From contig CM038706.1 of the NCBI GenBank assembly GCA_021613375.1, positions 22,820,866 through 22,884,865 on the forward strand: DNA of 64,000 nucleotides, written 5' to 3'. The DNA comes from Megaleporinus macrocephalus (lineage: Eukaryota > Chordata > Actinopteri > Characiformes > Anostomidae). Within the stretch, counting starts at the first letter, position 1, and every line of letters begins with the position of its first letter. This document shows, piece after piece, positions 1-13,200 of this stretch. Under the pieces are notes generated by a model. The model searched no databases. It had not been told where the DNA came from and saw only the letters and a program-made list of their open reading frames with translations. The translations under genes were made by a program, and so were the position numbers.

Positions 1-118
1 ACGTGTTTAGTTTGAGTTTGTTGATTGGTTTGGCGTAGTACAGTTAAATAAGACGCAGCGCTAGTTAGTGGATTAACTAGTCAGTTAGCTACTTCAGTCT
101 GAGTGGAGCTGTTGTCGT

Positions 119-829
119 ATGTACACATCATGGATAAATGGTAGATGGTCCAGCTTTTTAACAAGTGAAGCAGCCACTGTATCTCTTACTGAGAGAACCG
201 AGAAAAGCAAGCATAAATGGAAAAGAAGAAAAGGAAGCAGTGAGTTTCTAGCTTCACGTGCACAGGAACAGAAAACGAGCCGCTACCACTCTGCGCTCGG
301 AGGTCTCGGCAAATGAAACATTGAAGGCAACCAAGATACGTCGACATTTGGAGACTAAGCACAGCAAGTATGCATCTAAACCTGTAGAATTTTTTTGAGA
401 ACAAACTTAAAGAATACCAAAGCAGGAAAAAGACCCTTGAATTGGCTTGCTCTGGAACCGATAACGCTAAAGCTGTTGAGGCTTCCTACCGTGTTGGGCA
501 GCTTATAGCTTATAGCTAAGGCTGGACCAAACACAGTAATAGGCTTAATGTTGAGCCAGACCCCCGTTTTCAACTTTCTCCACTTTAACCTGACATCCAC
601 CACTTGGTAGCTGGCAAACACTATCAGCCATCTCATTAGGTGAGTGACAAGAAGTGCTGTAAACGGTTAGTTTCTTTTGTTGTGTGATTATGCAGTCAGG
701 TTCACAGGTCACGTGGATGGTTCACTGTATTTGGTTTTAAACGGCAATATAAAATATTCTGGGGGGCCGTGGGAAGTTTTGGGGTGGGTTAAGTGGGCCT
801 TGGGATGCAAAAGGTTAGGAACCCCTGAT
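119..829 (+). pseudogene. Broken hAT/ZBED5-type transposase relic with right terminus
   Basis: This is a decayed fragment of a domesticable hAT transposase of the ZBED5/Buster type. Translating around 290-520 in shifting frames gives an N-terminal region with an 'IRRHLETKHSKYASKP' segment followed by 'EFF', 'ENKLKEYQSRKK' and 'ACSGTDNAKAVEASYRVGQL', the usual order after a BED zinc finger in this family. The frame is broken near 295, and again at the T-run around 390, and stops follow within about 130 bases. The first zinc-binding cysteine pair is not recognisable. The block ends near 829 in 'TTAGGAACCCCTG', which looks like a hAT terminal inverted repeat. I read it as a dead element, not a gene. 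Family assignment is from remembered protein patterns. Confidence 0.6.
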
Positions 830-1439
830 TTACACTAATGGCATCTGACAGAGTGACTCTTCTGGCTAGCATAATTTACTTACTGCACTCTGATTGGCTG
901 GTGGAACTTTCTGAAAGGAGGAGTTTAGCCCTTTCCTGTCTTTAACCAGTCACGTGCAGAATCTTAAATAACTTTGTCTGTGGTGCACTGTGTGAGAGAA
1001 ATGTTCTTCCCCAGTGACACTGTGCACCATATGGTCGAATCCAAATCACTCTCTGTTAGAAATGTAACAGTGCTTGGGGGGCGTCAGCCATTACTTTAGA
1101 AGTTACGTAGTGAAAGTAATGGATGCAGCTTTAATCTGTATTCTTCGTCTCCGTATTTGCAGGAAGTCTTTAGTTCGACACTCGCGGCTTAAACGAACGA
1201 CACGAGTGGACTTTACCGGTAACACGCACCTTGAGCACACGGACTCAGCCACAAGTACGGAGAAGAGCGGAGATCGTTTATGTCTCCCATTGTAACCAAA
1301 AACATCCACTAGATGGCACCTCTGCACCAGTCCTAACTGACCGGGTAGCACTAAACATAAAAAATACATATAATGAATTATAAAAAGTTATATAATACAA
1401 TAACGTTATATAACATTCCCAATGTATGTTTAAAAATAC
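830..1439. other. Unassigned intergenic sequence
   Basis: No open frame with coding character and no repeat family I can name. It lies between the hAT relic and the repeat-like block that follows. Confidence 0.4.
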
Positions 1440-1622
1440 CGAGGTGTTCTCAGGCCAGCCGAGAGATATAATCCCTCCAGCGTGTCCTAGCTCTTCCCCG
1501 GGGTCTCCTCCCGGTAAGACATGTCCAGAACACCTCCACAGGGAGGCGTACAGGAGGCATCCTAACCAGATTCCCAAACCACCTCAGCTGGTTCCTCTCG
1601 ATGTGAATACATTCTCAATATG
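1440..1622 (+). repeat. Interspersed repeat-like fragment
   Basis: The stretch around 1490-1610 reads like a degenerate coding fragment seen repeatedly in fish genomes: an 'EAYRRHPNQIPKPPQL' peptide in one frame, followed by 'VPLDV'. I recognise the wording but cannot name the family. It may be debris of a retroelement or DNA transposon. Confidence 0.35.
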
Positions 1623-1711
1623 ATAAATACATTTAATACGTACTATCAGTTTTAACCCTTTAAAATTGGACTGTTTCTAATAATTATTACGTTAGCACTG
1701 TCCAGCGACCA

Positions 1712-2010
1712 TCCGGGCTGTTCTGTGTGGAGTGTGTATGTATGTTCTCCTCGTGCTTGAGTGGGTTTCCTCCGGGTACTCCGGTTTCCTCCCACAGTCC
1801 AAACACATGCATGTTGGGTAGATTGGTCACTCTAAATTGCCCAGAGGTGTGACTTTGAGCTTGAGTGTGTGTTGGCTATGTGATGGACTGGCGATCTGTC
1901 CATGGTGTACCTCGCCTTCACCCGATGACGCTGGGACTGGTTCCAGAACCCCCCTGACCCCGACCACCAGGATAAAGCTGAAGATAATGGATGGATGGAT
2001 AATGATGATA
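1712..2010 (+). repeat. Abundant teleost interspersed repeat ending in GGAT repeats
   Basis: The block has the standard order of a very common fish repeat: a 'GTTCTCCTCGTG' segment, then 'GGGTTTCCTCCGGGTACTCC', 'CACAGTCCAAACACATGCA', 'CTAAATTGCCC', 'CTCGCCTTCACCCGATGA', and finally a GGAT-rich tail at 1988-2003. The short tandem tail suggests a LINE-type 3' end. The family name is not assigned. Confidence 0.65.
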
Positions 2011-2600
2011 CACATTTTATTCATTTGAGATGCACCTTCAATGCATTTACAAAAGAAAGAAAAGTCTGAAGCTGTAAATAACTCAAAACCACCGACCAAA
2101 GAAAAACAAGCATTTACGAAATAACTTCACAGGAGGGAGAAAAAAAGATCTGTTTTCTTTTGGACAGCCAGGATTTAGAACTGCTCCAGTTCAGGCTCCA
2201 CTCCTCTTTGCTAAGAAATGATTGTTTTTCTGAATACAATGATGAAGCATTTACTGCAATGTCACATGATGTCTCCACAACAGTGGAGTGGACGCTCTGC
2301 CCATGTGGTAGGAGTGTGAAATGAATGTGATAGTTATGAAAATGTGTATTTTGAAGTTTGCTACCTGATAGAACCAAACCTAGCTAAATGAGTTGAGGGG
2401 AGTTAAACACATACAATGCCAATAAGAGTATGAGAAGTGGACAGATGTCCTGTGTGTCCTAACAGTCCTGCAAGCCAGCAAAGAATAGTATTGGCCCCCT
2501 CTTCTGTATATCTCCTTTCTTAATACTTTGTATAACAGTACCGACACAGTGGAGTACTTCCTCATCTCCAATGTGATTATATCATTTCATGAAGACAGGA
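2011..2600. other. Unassigned sequence downstream of bltp1
   Basis: No conserved protein, RNA gene or recognisable repeat was seen. It lies just past the predicted cleavage site of bltp1, which reads toward it. Confidence 0.4.
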
Positions 2601-2622
2601 AAGCACACACAGTCGCAATGAT

Positions 2623-2628
2623 TTTATT
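2623..2628 (-). terminator. bltp1: Polyadenylation signal AATAAA for bltp1
   Basis: TTTATT on the plus strand reads AATAAA in the bltp1 transcript, about 900 nt after the stop codon. Cleavage would be expected 10-30 nt further on, near 2595-2613. Confidence 0.5.
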
Positions 2629-3439
2629 TAGTTAAAGCACATTGAACCTATTCACGTCACTATATACACACACACACGACAGGTCTATTGCACTTAACTA
2701 TACATTAAAATAAAAATATATTAAATCATTACACAGGCCTAACAGGGGTTACGGATTATACATTTAAGATAATAAAATGGCAATAAAAATCTCATACAGT
2801 ATTAGAAAAATTCACATTTCAAAATACAATCCCAGGTTTGATCTCCTTAGAGCAACCGCAACGGCAGACTTAGTCCGGACACCTTAACATTTGGTCATTT
2901 TTAAACACACCTGTGGACGCATCTCTGGACCCCCATACGGTTTGACAAGTGGTAGAGAGATTTGCAGCCGAACAATTGGCACGTGTTTTTAAATAAACTG
3001 AAAAATAAAAACTGATTGGAATTTAAAAACCACGAGAGACGCAGAGAGCAGGAGACGCTACAGCTTTGAGGCTATATTGTAATAGAACAGCGCGGGTCTC
3101 GCCGGCAGCCGGTGTAAACGAACGTGTTAATGTAACTCTAAACGTGTAAGTGCAAATAATCCAGGTTAAGATGTCCGGCCGGCATTCAGTAGCAGGTTAT
3201 TGGATGATTGCAAGTTCAAGGATCAAAATATACAGAAAGTAAACAAGCAACTTTTTAAACCAGCCCTGAAGCGAAGAACGGCCACATGCACCACAGTAAG
3301 CATCTACGTTCACGCCAGTTTCACACAGGATGGTGCAGCGACTGTGTGTTTGTGAGTAAGAGTGAACTGTACAGTAGTGTTGATAATTCCAGTGTTCCAG
3401 ATTAGCTTATAGTCACATTTACCCAGATCTCACATTTAA

Positions 3440-3440
<1 letters not shown>

Positions 3441-3488
<48 letters not shown>
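3441..3488. repeat. (GT)n microsatellite in the bltp1 3'UTR
   Basis: About 24 uninterrupted GT units, starting some 40 bases past the stop codon; the transcript carries it as (CA)n, a known type of hnRNP L binding site. Confidence 0.9.
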
Positions 3489-3491
<3 letters not shown>

Positions 3492-3525
3492 ATGTATATT
3501 GTGTGTTTGTGAGGATGAGACAGTG

Positions 3526-5338
3526 TTAATGCTCCTCTTTGTCTCTTACTCCTTTCTTTTCCTTTTCATCCTGCAGTGCCGTGCCCAGTTTCTTAATGAG
3601 GACAGATAGAACTTTATCCAGGGGGTCCATCACTCCTCTCTGAAGCCATTTGGGAATTGTAGTTCTTGCATGGTGGAAGCCCAGCTTCTGCAGGATGTAG
3701 TCCACCCCCACGGGGTCGATCTTTCGGCCCGTCCACGAAATTAACCTGAAAATCACAGACGTATTGCTGCATAACACAGAACTACAAATGATTAAAACCA
3801 ATACCAGATCTGCAAAATAGTCACAAACTACTCTCTCAGCCAATCACAGCGGTCTCTCAGCGGCACATCACGAGGAAAAAAGCCGTGACAAATCCACAGA
3901 GAGCAGACAGTGAGAATATTAGAAATACTAGGATGACTGATGATTAAGGAGAACCTGTAATGCAGGTATGCGCTGTACGGATCACGTGGAAGGTGCTGCT
4001 GTTTTTATTAATAACCCAAAGCTAAAAAGGTTTTGAATTAAACTGGAAGACCAAAGTTAAAGCTACACATCAAAACTACTGACCAGGCAGAGGTGTTTAA
4101 ACTGTGGAGCGCAAAACTGCAGGATGGGCAGAATGGGCAGGACGAGAACTGCTATTATTTTAATGGGATATGTTCTTTTTTTCCACTAATTTTTTCCGTC
4201 TAATATTAATGTTGGTTTATTTTATTTTCAGAACAACCAGTAGTCAAAATTAGTGTTATGTGAAAAATGTACATGTACAAATCTTGAATTGTCGCCGGGT
4301 TACGAGTCATGATTTACAAAATGGACCACGTGTGATAAGAGGCAATATGATTATTTAAAACATGGGTTTACTCTTTTTATTTCATAGCATATTTGCACTG
4401 CCAATTGCATAACTGCGTATTTGCACTACCAAAGTGGTGAAAACTGTTTACACTGCTTAAACGCACTACTGTCATCACTCTCACATACACACTGTGAGAC
4501 TTTTACTATATCTATTTTGTATATACTATTATTATATATTATATCTTTATTTTTTGTTGCAACTGTGCTGTTTTGTCTTACCTTGGGCACTCGTGGAATA
4601 GCTACTGGATGCACTGAATTTCCCTCTAGAGGATCAATGAAGTATCTATCAATGAAGTATCTGTCTGTCTATCTGTCTATCTATCTTTAAGTATGTGGGG
4701 CAGTAAGGCCACAAAAGGTCATTTGTGCAGCTGCTCTGGAAAACGGCAGCTCAAAACTAACATTTAGAGACGAAACATGGAATCAGGGTTGGAGTTCTGG
4801 ATGGCTTCAGCTGCTGGAATTTGAAGCCCGCCCCCATTTGGCCAAGAAATGAGGGAGGTCCTGTCGAGGTGGTGGGGTAAGAAAATTTCATCACGAGAAG
4901 GTGAGGGGAGGGGAGTGTTTTATATAGAGCGTGTAGCGATGGAGTGGAAGAGTTTATTTCATAGCTTCATATATGTTATTACATAACAGAGCGCTCAAAA
5001 AGCATTCTGAATAAAGATAAAAACGAATGCCTTTCCATCACTACTGCTTCATTAAATAAAGATCTGCCCCTTTCACCGTTTTCTTCTTCTTTAAAGAGCC
5101 AACATCCATATGCGGTCAATTCCCAGACACTTCTGTTTGCTGTAAAAAGCTGTAAAGCCGGTTTGTTTCTTTGTGCTACAGATGGTTTGAGGTGGCCTGA
5201 GCTGAATTCATAAATTAATTTATAAACATATAAACTGTCATTTTTACACAGTATGTCCCACCGAGTATTAACTTCATTCCTGAAGACAGTCCAGACTCGA
5301 TTACTTAAACTAATCTGTCTGTACTGAGAGAGCAGCTG

Positions 5339-5376
<38 letters not shown>

Positions 5377-7213
5377 CGCAGTGTGGGCTCCAGGTGCCAG
5401 GTATTGCAGAGGAACTCTCTCCAGTCCACAGTGGTATAGTTCGTTCCATCCTCTTTGGGTTTCTCCTTCTCAGTTGAGCCCTCTTCCTGCAGTGCCGTGG
5501 GGCTCTTCTGACCAGGCCGTGACGAAAACATCCGTGGGGCAAACAGGGCTGCAAAACACGCATACAAAAAAAAAACCAAAACACCCTTTAATAAAACTCC
5601 AGAGTGATGAAGCTGAACATTCAGGTATAACAGGAATAAGAAGTTTAATTAAACTGTTTATCATTTCACAAAGACCAAACGGTGTCTCCTTCAAAGCAGT
5701 ACAAATCAGCATATCTTTTTTAGGAATCCACACTAAACACTAGCCATCTGTACCAAAATTCATTCCTTATTTACTAAAATGTGTTTTACACCCTTTAAAA
5801 AAACAAGACAAAAAGTAACAATTCCTTAAAAGAGGAATTTCACCACAGAAAACCTGGCTGCACCCGAAATCGCTTATTTCCATTTACACAGCAGGTGATA
5901 TCAGTAGGCTAGTGTGTCCGAATGCTTAGTATTCATCTAGCAGTACGAGAAGGTTACCCTGATGACCTCCTGAATCAGGAGATGTGGTGGAGTTTGAAGC
6001 GGAGGAAAAAACCAGCAGAAAGCAGTATGTCAGCTGTGTGTACATAGCTACTGCTAGTGAACTGCTGCTGCAGATGTTAGTGCTGTTTACTTTCTATTGG
6101 AGCTGCTGCTCAATGCCACAACAAGTATCTCTGATAACGTCTGAACAGAGCTTTTAATGAGCAGTGGGACTTTTCCAGTGCTGGTGTGACATCTCGCGTC
6201 ACAGGACGTAGTGTGTCTGAGGTTGTGTGGATACTAAACACTTGCATACTGAAACAGCTGCTGCTTCACTGCTCAAGCAGTACCTACTGTCCTAGTTGGT
6301 GATTTTGAACACAGTTTTTGTCTTTTCACATCTTTAACGCATTCTAGGATTATGCTTTCACTGTTTTAATACTGACGTTCAAACATATTACATCTCACAG
6401 AGAAACAGCTGTTGTCTGAAAAAATAAGTAGAAGTTTCATTTCATGTTTTTACTGAGGTTTCCTCTTTTATTAACTGCACATACCGCCCAATATATATGT
6501 AAATATGACTGAAATATCTAAATATAAAATATATAGGCATAAATGATCAATTAAGACACATGCATGCTCTTTGTAAAGTTCTTTTATCTACAGTTTTAGT
6601 TTTGTAGTTTTTTATTTTGTTGTTGAATTTTTAATCCTTTGTACACTCTTGCTCAAACTATGGTCTGTGTGTCGCAGCTTTTTTAAAAAGAGGTATGTCT
6701 AAAAACAGGAAACAAATTACAACACTCCTTTAGTCGTGTCTTTCTTGCAATCTGAAGACTCCAGAGCCACAGCAGTGGCAAAAGCAAACACCTGATTATA
6801 CTATAGAGTAGCAGGAACTTATCTATTGGCATTACTGCACATGTAAAATGTATAAAAAATAATACTGGTTTTATCGGTGAACTAAAGTTTCTGTGGTCCA
6901 GCTGTTGTTACTGAGGGTGTGCCGGGATTTCAGACAGCTGTGTCAGCATTTAATCACTGTCCCCAGTGAAATGCACACTGCTGTACATTTTTACCAATAT
7001 ATTTACTGAGCGCTAATATCTGCGTGAGGTCCTACTTAGTAAACAACTACTGGATGATAAAAGTTGGGGGCCTTTCACCTTTTTCCTTCTCTTTCAGGTA
7101 AGCAGAGACCAGGTCATGCAGGAACATGATGAGTTCAGCGTCCATGGTAACACAGATATGATCTGTGAACTCTGTCACCACACTGCACTCCACTTTGGGC
7201 TTGCTGCTGGCAT
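3526..7213 (-). CDS. bltp1: bltp1 exons 83-85: C-terminus
   Basis: Exon 83 is 7079-7213, exon 84 5377-5548, and exon 85 3526-3745 including the stop codon; together they encode residues about 4755-4929. They hold the end of the FSA_C (fragile-site-associated C-terminal) region. Visible conserved stretches are 'EFTDHICVTMDAELIMFLHD', 'YTTVDWREFLCNTWHLEPTL', and 'ISWTGRKIDPVGVDYILQKL' in the last exon. The protein closes with a helical basic/acidic tail. The last residues read 'KKGVRDKEEH', slightly longer than the mammalian form as I remember it. The segment GA|GTAAGA at 3550-3544 inside the last exon looks like a splice donor. The 5' splice site of exon 84 is followed within a few bases by a (CA)n run. 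Confidence 0.93.
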
Positions 7214-10200
7214 CTACAGACAGAAAACCACACGATCAGGTAGTTCAGTTTCCTCTCAGAGGAACCAAAAGCATCTACCAAAGCATCTAGTCGCAATCTC
7301 ACAAACTCAAGTATCTTCTCTCTTAAACGAGGGCAGAAGACAGTTAAGCTGCGTAGTGGGTTAAGCAAAACGCAATACCACTAAGAGAGGGCTCCTCCGG
7401 GTCTTGCACATGGATAGATTTGAAGTCAAGCTGCATCCTCGGCAAAGCGAAGATGGTTTCAGTCTCATGGTTGTAGCTGGATGAGCCTCGGAAACCACTC
7501 AGCAGGCTGGAGCTCTTAGCAGCAGCTCCGCTCTCTGAATTATTTGCATCCACATTCCTGAGAAGATTCAGCTCTGAGAGAGAAAGCGAGAGAAAGAGAC
7601 ATGAAGAGAGAGAGAGAAGTCAACTAACCAACATTATTACCTTTATCAACAAACCCTGCAGCTATAGTGTGCGGGTCCCTCATCTACGCTACCTTCATTC
7701 CTCATTGCTGTGACATAGTTAAACCACTCTTTAATTGTGGCAACTCCATGAGGTGGGTTCTCATGACGGCGACGGGAAACCTTGGTGATGGTTGCCATAG
7801 GGCTCTCTAGTGCTCCACAGGGCTTTGTTACCATAGTATTGTGTCCTAGATGAAAGTCCAGAGTCTGTACAATGTATGTGGAGTCATCACTGGACCCTGG
7901 ACACAAGAAGAGGGAGAGGGAGAGCGAAGACCTTGTTAGTTACACTTTTGAGAACGATGTCTTGTTAGCTTTTGGGAATAACACAGCATTAGCTTCAAAT
8001 TCACAGTCACACAAGAGTAGGTTCATTCGAATGGCAAACATTGCAAAGTTGGATTCACAACTGTTGAACAAAGCTACCATTTTTGCTGCAGTCAGTGTCA
8101 GTATGGACTGTTGTCAGGCAGGTTTCAGTACCATCCTCCCAGATCTTCTGAGCCTCGGTCCAGAAGGCGATGTTGGGCTCCTCCAGGTGGAACAGAACCC
8201 ATAACTTGGAGCGGAAGTTGGGCCCGTGGAAACAGGCCAGGGTCATGTGGTTGCCATGAAGACTCATGGAGCCTCCTAGCTGCACTGCATCCTCAGGAAG
8301 GGGCATCTGGAAGAGCGAGATGTGACAGCCAGCTACCATCTTCAGCACGGCCGGCCAGTGCCGATGATGAGCTGCATCCATATCTGAGATAGCAAGAGAT
8401 GAGTACTTAATTCATTCTTATTCAAATACGCATAGAGGAATAATGTTCTACAGCTAATGGCTGGCTGTAGTTTCATTCGACAGACTTATTCATGTCACAG
8501 TCCCACACAGCGTAATCAAAGACGATTCTTGAACATGCATGATTTGCACACAGACACCACGCATCCCCACACTCACAGAGCTCGGCAGCACCTTTATCCA
8601 CATTGGCCACTGGGGTTTTGGGGGGTGGGAAGGAGCCTGGGCCCCAGGTAGACAGTGCACGCTTGCTGGTGTCAAACTGCTGAGTGAAGAACTCCTGGAG
8701 CTTCATGCCGATCTTAATGAGATCAGGTGTGGTGGAGCGAGAGATAATCACCTGGAAGATATCCCACTGCAGGTCTCCATGTACAAAGATCTCACTGTGA
8801 ACACACATTTACAGATACGTAAAAACTTTATGAAAGATCTGAAGAAGGTTTAAAAACATCTGTAGAGTATAAACATCTAGTACATTTTAGCTCTGGTAAA
8901 TCTACTCATTTCTTATGATCTTACGGGTAACCAGCTTTTACTTGGACTTGGTAACCCCTTACCTTTTTTCTGATAAGCTGGCCTCAGTGCAAAGATTGAC
9001 CTTCCACTCATCCTGGAGCTGCAGGTCAGCATTGCTAAAGATCCCCATTAAGATGCTGGAGCCCATGTAATCCAGCCGGGCCTCTGTTGAACCCATTGTG
9101 ATCTGGATCTTATGGCTGGGCTGCTGGTTGGGGTGCTCTGAGATATGGGCTATAAGAAGTCCGAAATTAATTAATATACATACAGTGGTTTTGAAATTCG
9201 AAGAACTGCAAATCCACAAGTCTGGGCAAGGAAAGGATGAAACGGTGTGTACTTACAGACCATCTCAAGTGTATTCACATCAATGTTTCCTCCCACTACT
9301 CCTCCTTTGGAGTCCAGTTTAGAACGACCCAGTCCCACTGCCATGCTGATCTCTCGATCTCTGTTACTGCCCACTGACAAACGTCCCTGACTCTTTAAGC
9401 CACTCGTTGTCCAGCTACAAACACACACAGCCATTAAGCTCACTTGCATGCATTACACATTTGGATATGCTGGAGATAGCAGACTCTTCAATTTCGTTCT
9501 AACTGTATGGAAGAGCAAGTTGTGTCATGCTTGTATGTTTATGTAAAAGCAGTTGAGTAGCATGTGTGGTGTCAGGTTGGAATCGTACGTGTTATTTCCC
9601 ATGACGTTGCTCATGTTCATCTGGACGTTGAGCTGTTTAAGGTTGATGACGAACACCACCAGCGTCTCCCATGGTGACCCCTGCTGTGCTGCGGCCTTGT
9701 TGTTCCGGAACGATGGGGTGGATGTTTTAGTCACCGAATCTGTAGGAGACACCACAACATCATAGTGTCTAATTGCAGTTTTCCTGAACAATACTGCAAT
9801 TTTGAAATGCAATGATTTTCAATAAAATTAAACTCCAAGCCTGTTTTCCCCCCAAGCAGTCCAGCATAACAAGTTTTTCAGGTATAAATAATTAAAGAGT
9901 TAACATTTTTCACATTTCCCCTTTACAATGTTTGTGCGACCTCAAACACCTAATACAGTTTAAAAAAAAATAAGTTTTGATACCAACATGTTGGTAGCAT
10001 CTTAGTGGGGGTTGAGCTGGTCTGAAGGTAGCAGGTTCTGAGGTGTGTAACTGTATGTGCTGTGTGTGTACCTCGGCGGGGTGCAGAGGAGTCAGACACA
10101 CTGCGAGAGCGGCCAGTAGCAGGTGATTTGAGGTGTGTGTGACTGGGTGTGGAATCGTTGAACACACTAGAAGAGGGGTGCTGGGCTGACTGGCCGTCCC

Positions 10201-13200
10201 ACGTCCTCCAGTAGGCTTTGCGGCTGGACTCGGGAGACAGATGCTGGGCTACGCTTTCGGCTGAGTCTGGGGTGGCGGGGCCTGACGCTGAAACATGAGC
10301 AAGAATAGCCAAATTAAGAACAGGCTAGAAGCAACTGAGTGGAAATGAACATGCAACAGACCCCCATTTAGATGTCTGACCTGGTAGATTAATGGTTTGG
10401 TCTCCAAGGAACAGTCGTCTTGCAATGCTCCGCCGGTACCAGGCTTTCGGGAAGGCCAAGATTTCACTGAGACGCCGCATGTCATACTTAAAGGAGGCTG
10501 AGCCAATATCGCACACCGCTAAACAAGAACACACATAAACACACTCTTTCTCAGGTAAGGTAAAAAGTGCCAGCATGGATGAAAAGCTGCTTTTATTTCT
10601 TAAAAAATAAATTAACAAATAAACCATGATGCATTTCTCTAACCGTGATAATTAAACTGCATCAACTTTGGGACGTTAAGATCTATTCACTGCATTTCGC
10701 CACACACATTTTCCAGCGTGTCTTTCTTCCGCCTTTGTGTTAGAACTTCCGCTCAGCTAACCAAAATGAATACAGTTACATGGGAGGAGACCAGAGAGGC
10801 AATAAGAAGTTCAAATGAGACAACAATGTCTCATTCAGGGTTAATAACAGTGGCTGGATTATATGAAAAGGTGGCCTGAGGTTACCTACGGCAACGCTTT
10901 TAATTATTTTGTACTCTCGGAAGGTGTAGACGGTTTGGCAATGAAAAACTATAAAAGTACTGAAGCGTATCAGTACCTGCACAGTAGGAAGGTCGGCCGT
11001 GCACTCCTACATAAAGACGGTGAGTTTATATTTCTGAAAGCCGGTTAAACCCAAGACCAGCCAGCGGCCCGAGCCACTCTGTGTGGGTGTTAGTTACAGC
11101 ACAGATAGCCTAGCGCGGTGAACACTGATCAAAAAACAGTTACCTAACTCACAAGCACTCACAAGTCTGTTTCCTCTGAGCTTCATAAGTGAGACATTTC
11201 TCTGGATAAGGAAGCTCTGGTGCTGGTTCTCCTCCACAGAATGGTAAGAGCAGACATACAGAAGTTTGGGTGGATGTTTTCATTTTAACACCTTCAGCCA
11301 CAGACGCAGGTCCTCTTCTTTGGAAGGCGGCGTTACAACACGATCTTTCTGTGCTGTGTTTGTAACACTGTTGTTCAAGCCAAGTTTTCCTCTTCTTCCA
11401 ATTACTGACTCCCTCTAACTGAACATATTATGCTAGTCATTTTATGTGTTTGTTGTCGTTTTGCTTGTAATTAGTATCAACGTATCCGCGGTCGCGCCAG
11501 AAGTTCTAACAAAGATGGCCCCCCAGTGTTGTCATGGAAAATAGCATGAATAATAATGTATAAGAACTGTATTTAATAAAGTACACAAACATCCTTTTCA
11601 ACACCTTCTAGTTCCTCTAATTGCATGTGTGATGAATGTTGCATCATACCAAGATAATAAAATCATGGTAAAAAGTAAATAAATATGAGGTCATGGTTTC
11701 CTGAAGGACAGTAATCATTAAGAGGTCAGCCATTTACAGACTAAGAACAGCTAATTCACAGAGGTTGATCGCTGCGTGTGAACTAGAGAACGGGATATCA
11801 CAAATGTACCTGAGATGTTAATGAGCGTGGTGTCCATCTTGCCGCCTTTGCTGGCGAGGAAGGTATCAATGAAGGCAGGACATCCTGTGCGCCTCATTCT
11901 GGATAGACTGACTTTGACAAATTCCAGGTTAATAGAGAGAGAGTCCTTTCTGCCGGTTACTGAGGTGCTCTCTTCCTCCACCGCTCCTAAAACACAAGCA
12001 TTCACAGCAAAAAATAAATAAATTCACAGCAAAAAAGTGCTAAGAGTGAAACAAGAAGCATAAAAAGACAGCCTCCTCACAGTGACAGCACTATACAGCT
12101 TCACAGGGAGCTCCAGGTTTAGTTCTTACCCAGTGGTCCTGGTCCAGGCGGCAGTCCAGTAACAGCAGACTTCTGTTTGCCAGCCCCATACGGATGAAAC
12201 ACGTAGAGTGAAAAGTCTGACATGCATGCTGTGAAACTCAGCCCTGAAGAGTTAGTGGATGGGCCGGACAGGTCAGACTGACTGCTGCTGTGTCGACTTC
12301 GCCCCAGTGGACTGCCCAATCCCAAAGGCGGGCCTGATGAAAGATATTACTGGCTATGAATACATAGCTCTACAAGATGAAGCATTACCATCCAAGTAAT
12401 GTCATCACTATCCTGTGGCACAGATTTCAGTAGCAGTCTCTGTTTAAACATTAATCTTTTCTACATTCGTTTGAATGTATTTTCATATTTCAGGTTTTCT
12501 TATTAGCCCTACAGAGAATTAAGATCCTACCTTTGCTGCTTGGCACTCTGTGGGCATTGTGCACTGAGGGGGGTGTGGAGGAGGGTGTCTGCTGGGTTTC
12601 AGCTGGATGGGTGGAGCTGGGGGGTTCCAGCTCACCCCTATTGGAGGAGAAGACGAGGTCCAGCGACGGTAGCTTCAACATACACTCCACACGGGACATG
12701 GGCAGGCAGCTGAAGCGAATCTGAGATGGCTAAAAGACAAACAAGCAAATTACCCATAATTCACAGCACTACCAAAAAAAAAAAAACACCTGCATGTAAT
12801 ATAATAAAGGGGTTTTAAAATTACTGCTCATGTTGTATAATGCATTTTGTACAGTTATATATACATACAATGATGTGCAAAAGAAAAAAACGGAAAAAAA
12901 ATAATGTTCGTTATTTTTCAGCACCAGAAAAAAAAAAATTAATGAAAAATTCCACCTTTATCTCAATTACAACATCCATTCTTTTAAAGATACATTGCTA
13001 TACAAGGCAAAATCTGATAGCATATTTCTCCAGACCACCAAAGTCCAGTCTTAGAAGTTTTTGTTCTTTTCTGTTTCTAATAATGGCAAAAAAAAACCTA
13101 CCAACTAACCAACCAACCAAACAAAACATAACTACCCACCTGTACTCTGACATAGACGACCACATCCACTGGAAAGGAGGAGTATGGAGAGGCAGAGGCC

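Larger units (their letters stand above)
2600..3525 (-). other. bltp1: bltp1 3' untranslated region (predicted)
   Basis: About 0.9 kb of non-coding sequence follows the bltp1 stop codon on the minus strand and reaches a canonical AATAAA. It carries a long dinucleotide repeat close to the stop codon (GT on the plus strand, so CA-rich in the RNA). The end position is inferred from the hexamer; an earlier or later site is possible. Confidence 0.55.

Noticed and set aside
4979..5584. 201-codon minus-strand open frame
   Set aside because: It reads across the exon 84 donor and the (CA)n repeat in a frame that differs from the conserved BLTP1 frame; only 5377-5548 is coding, in another frame.
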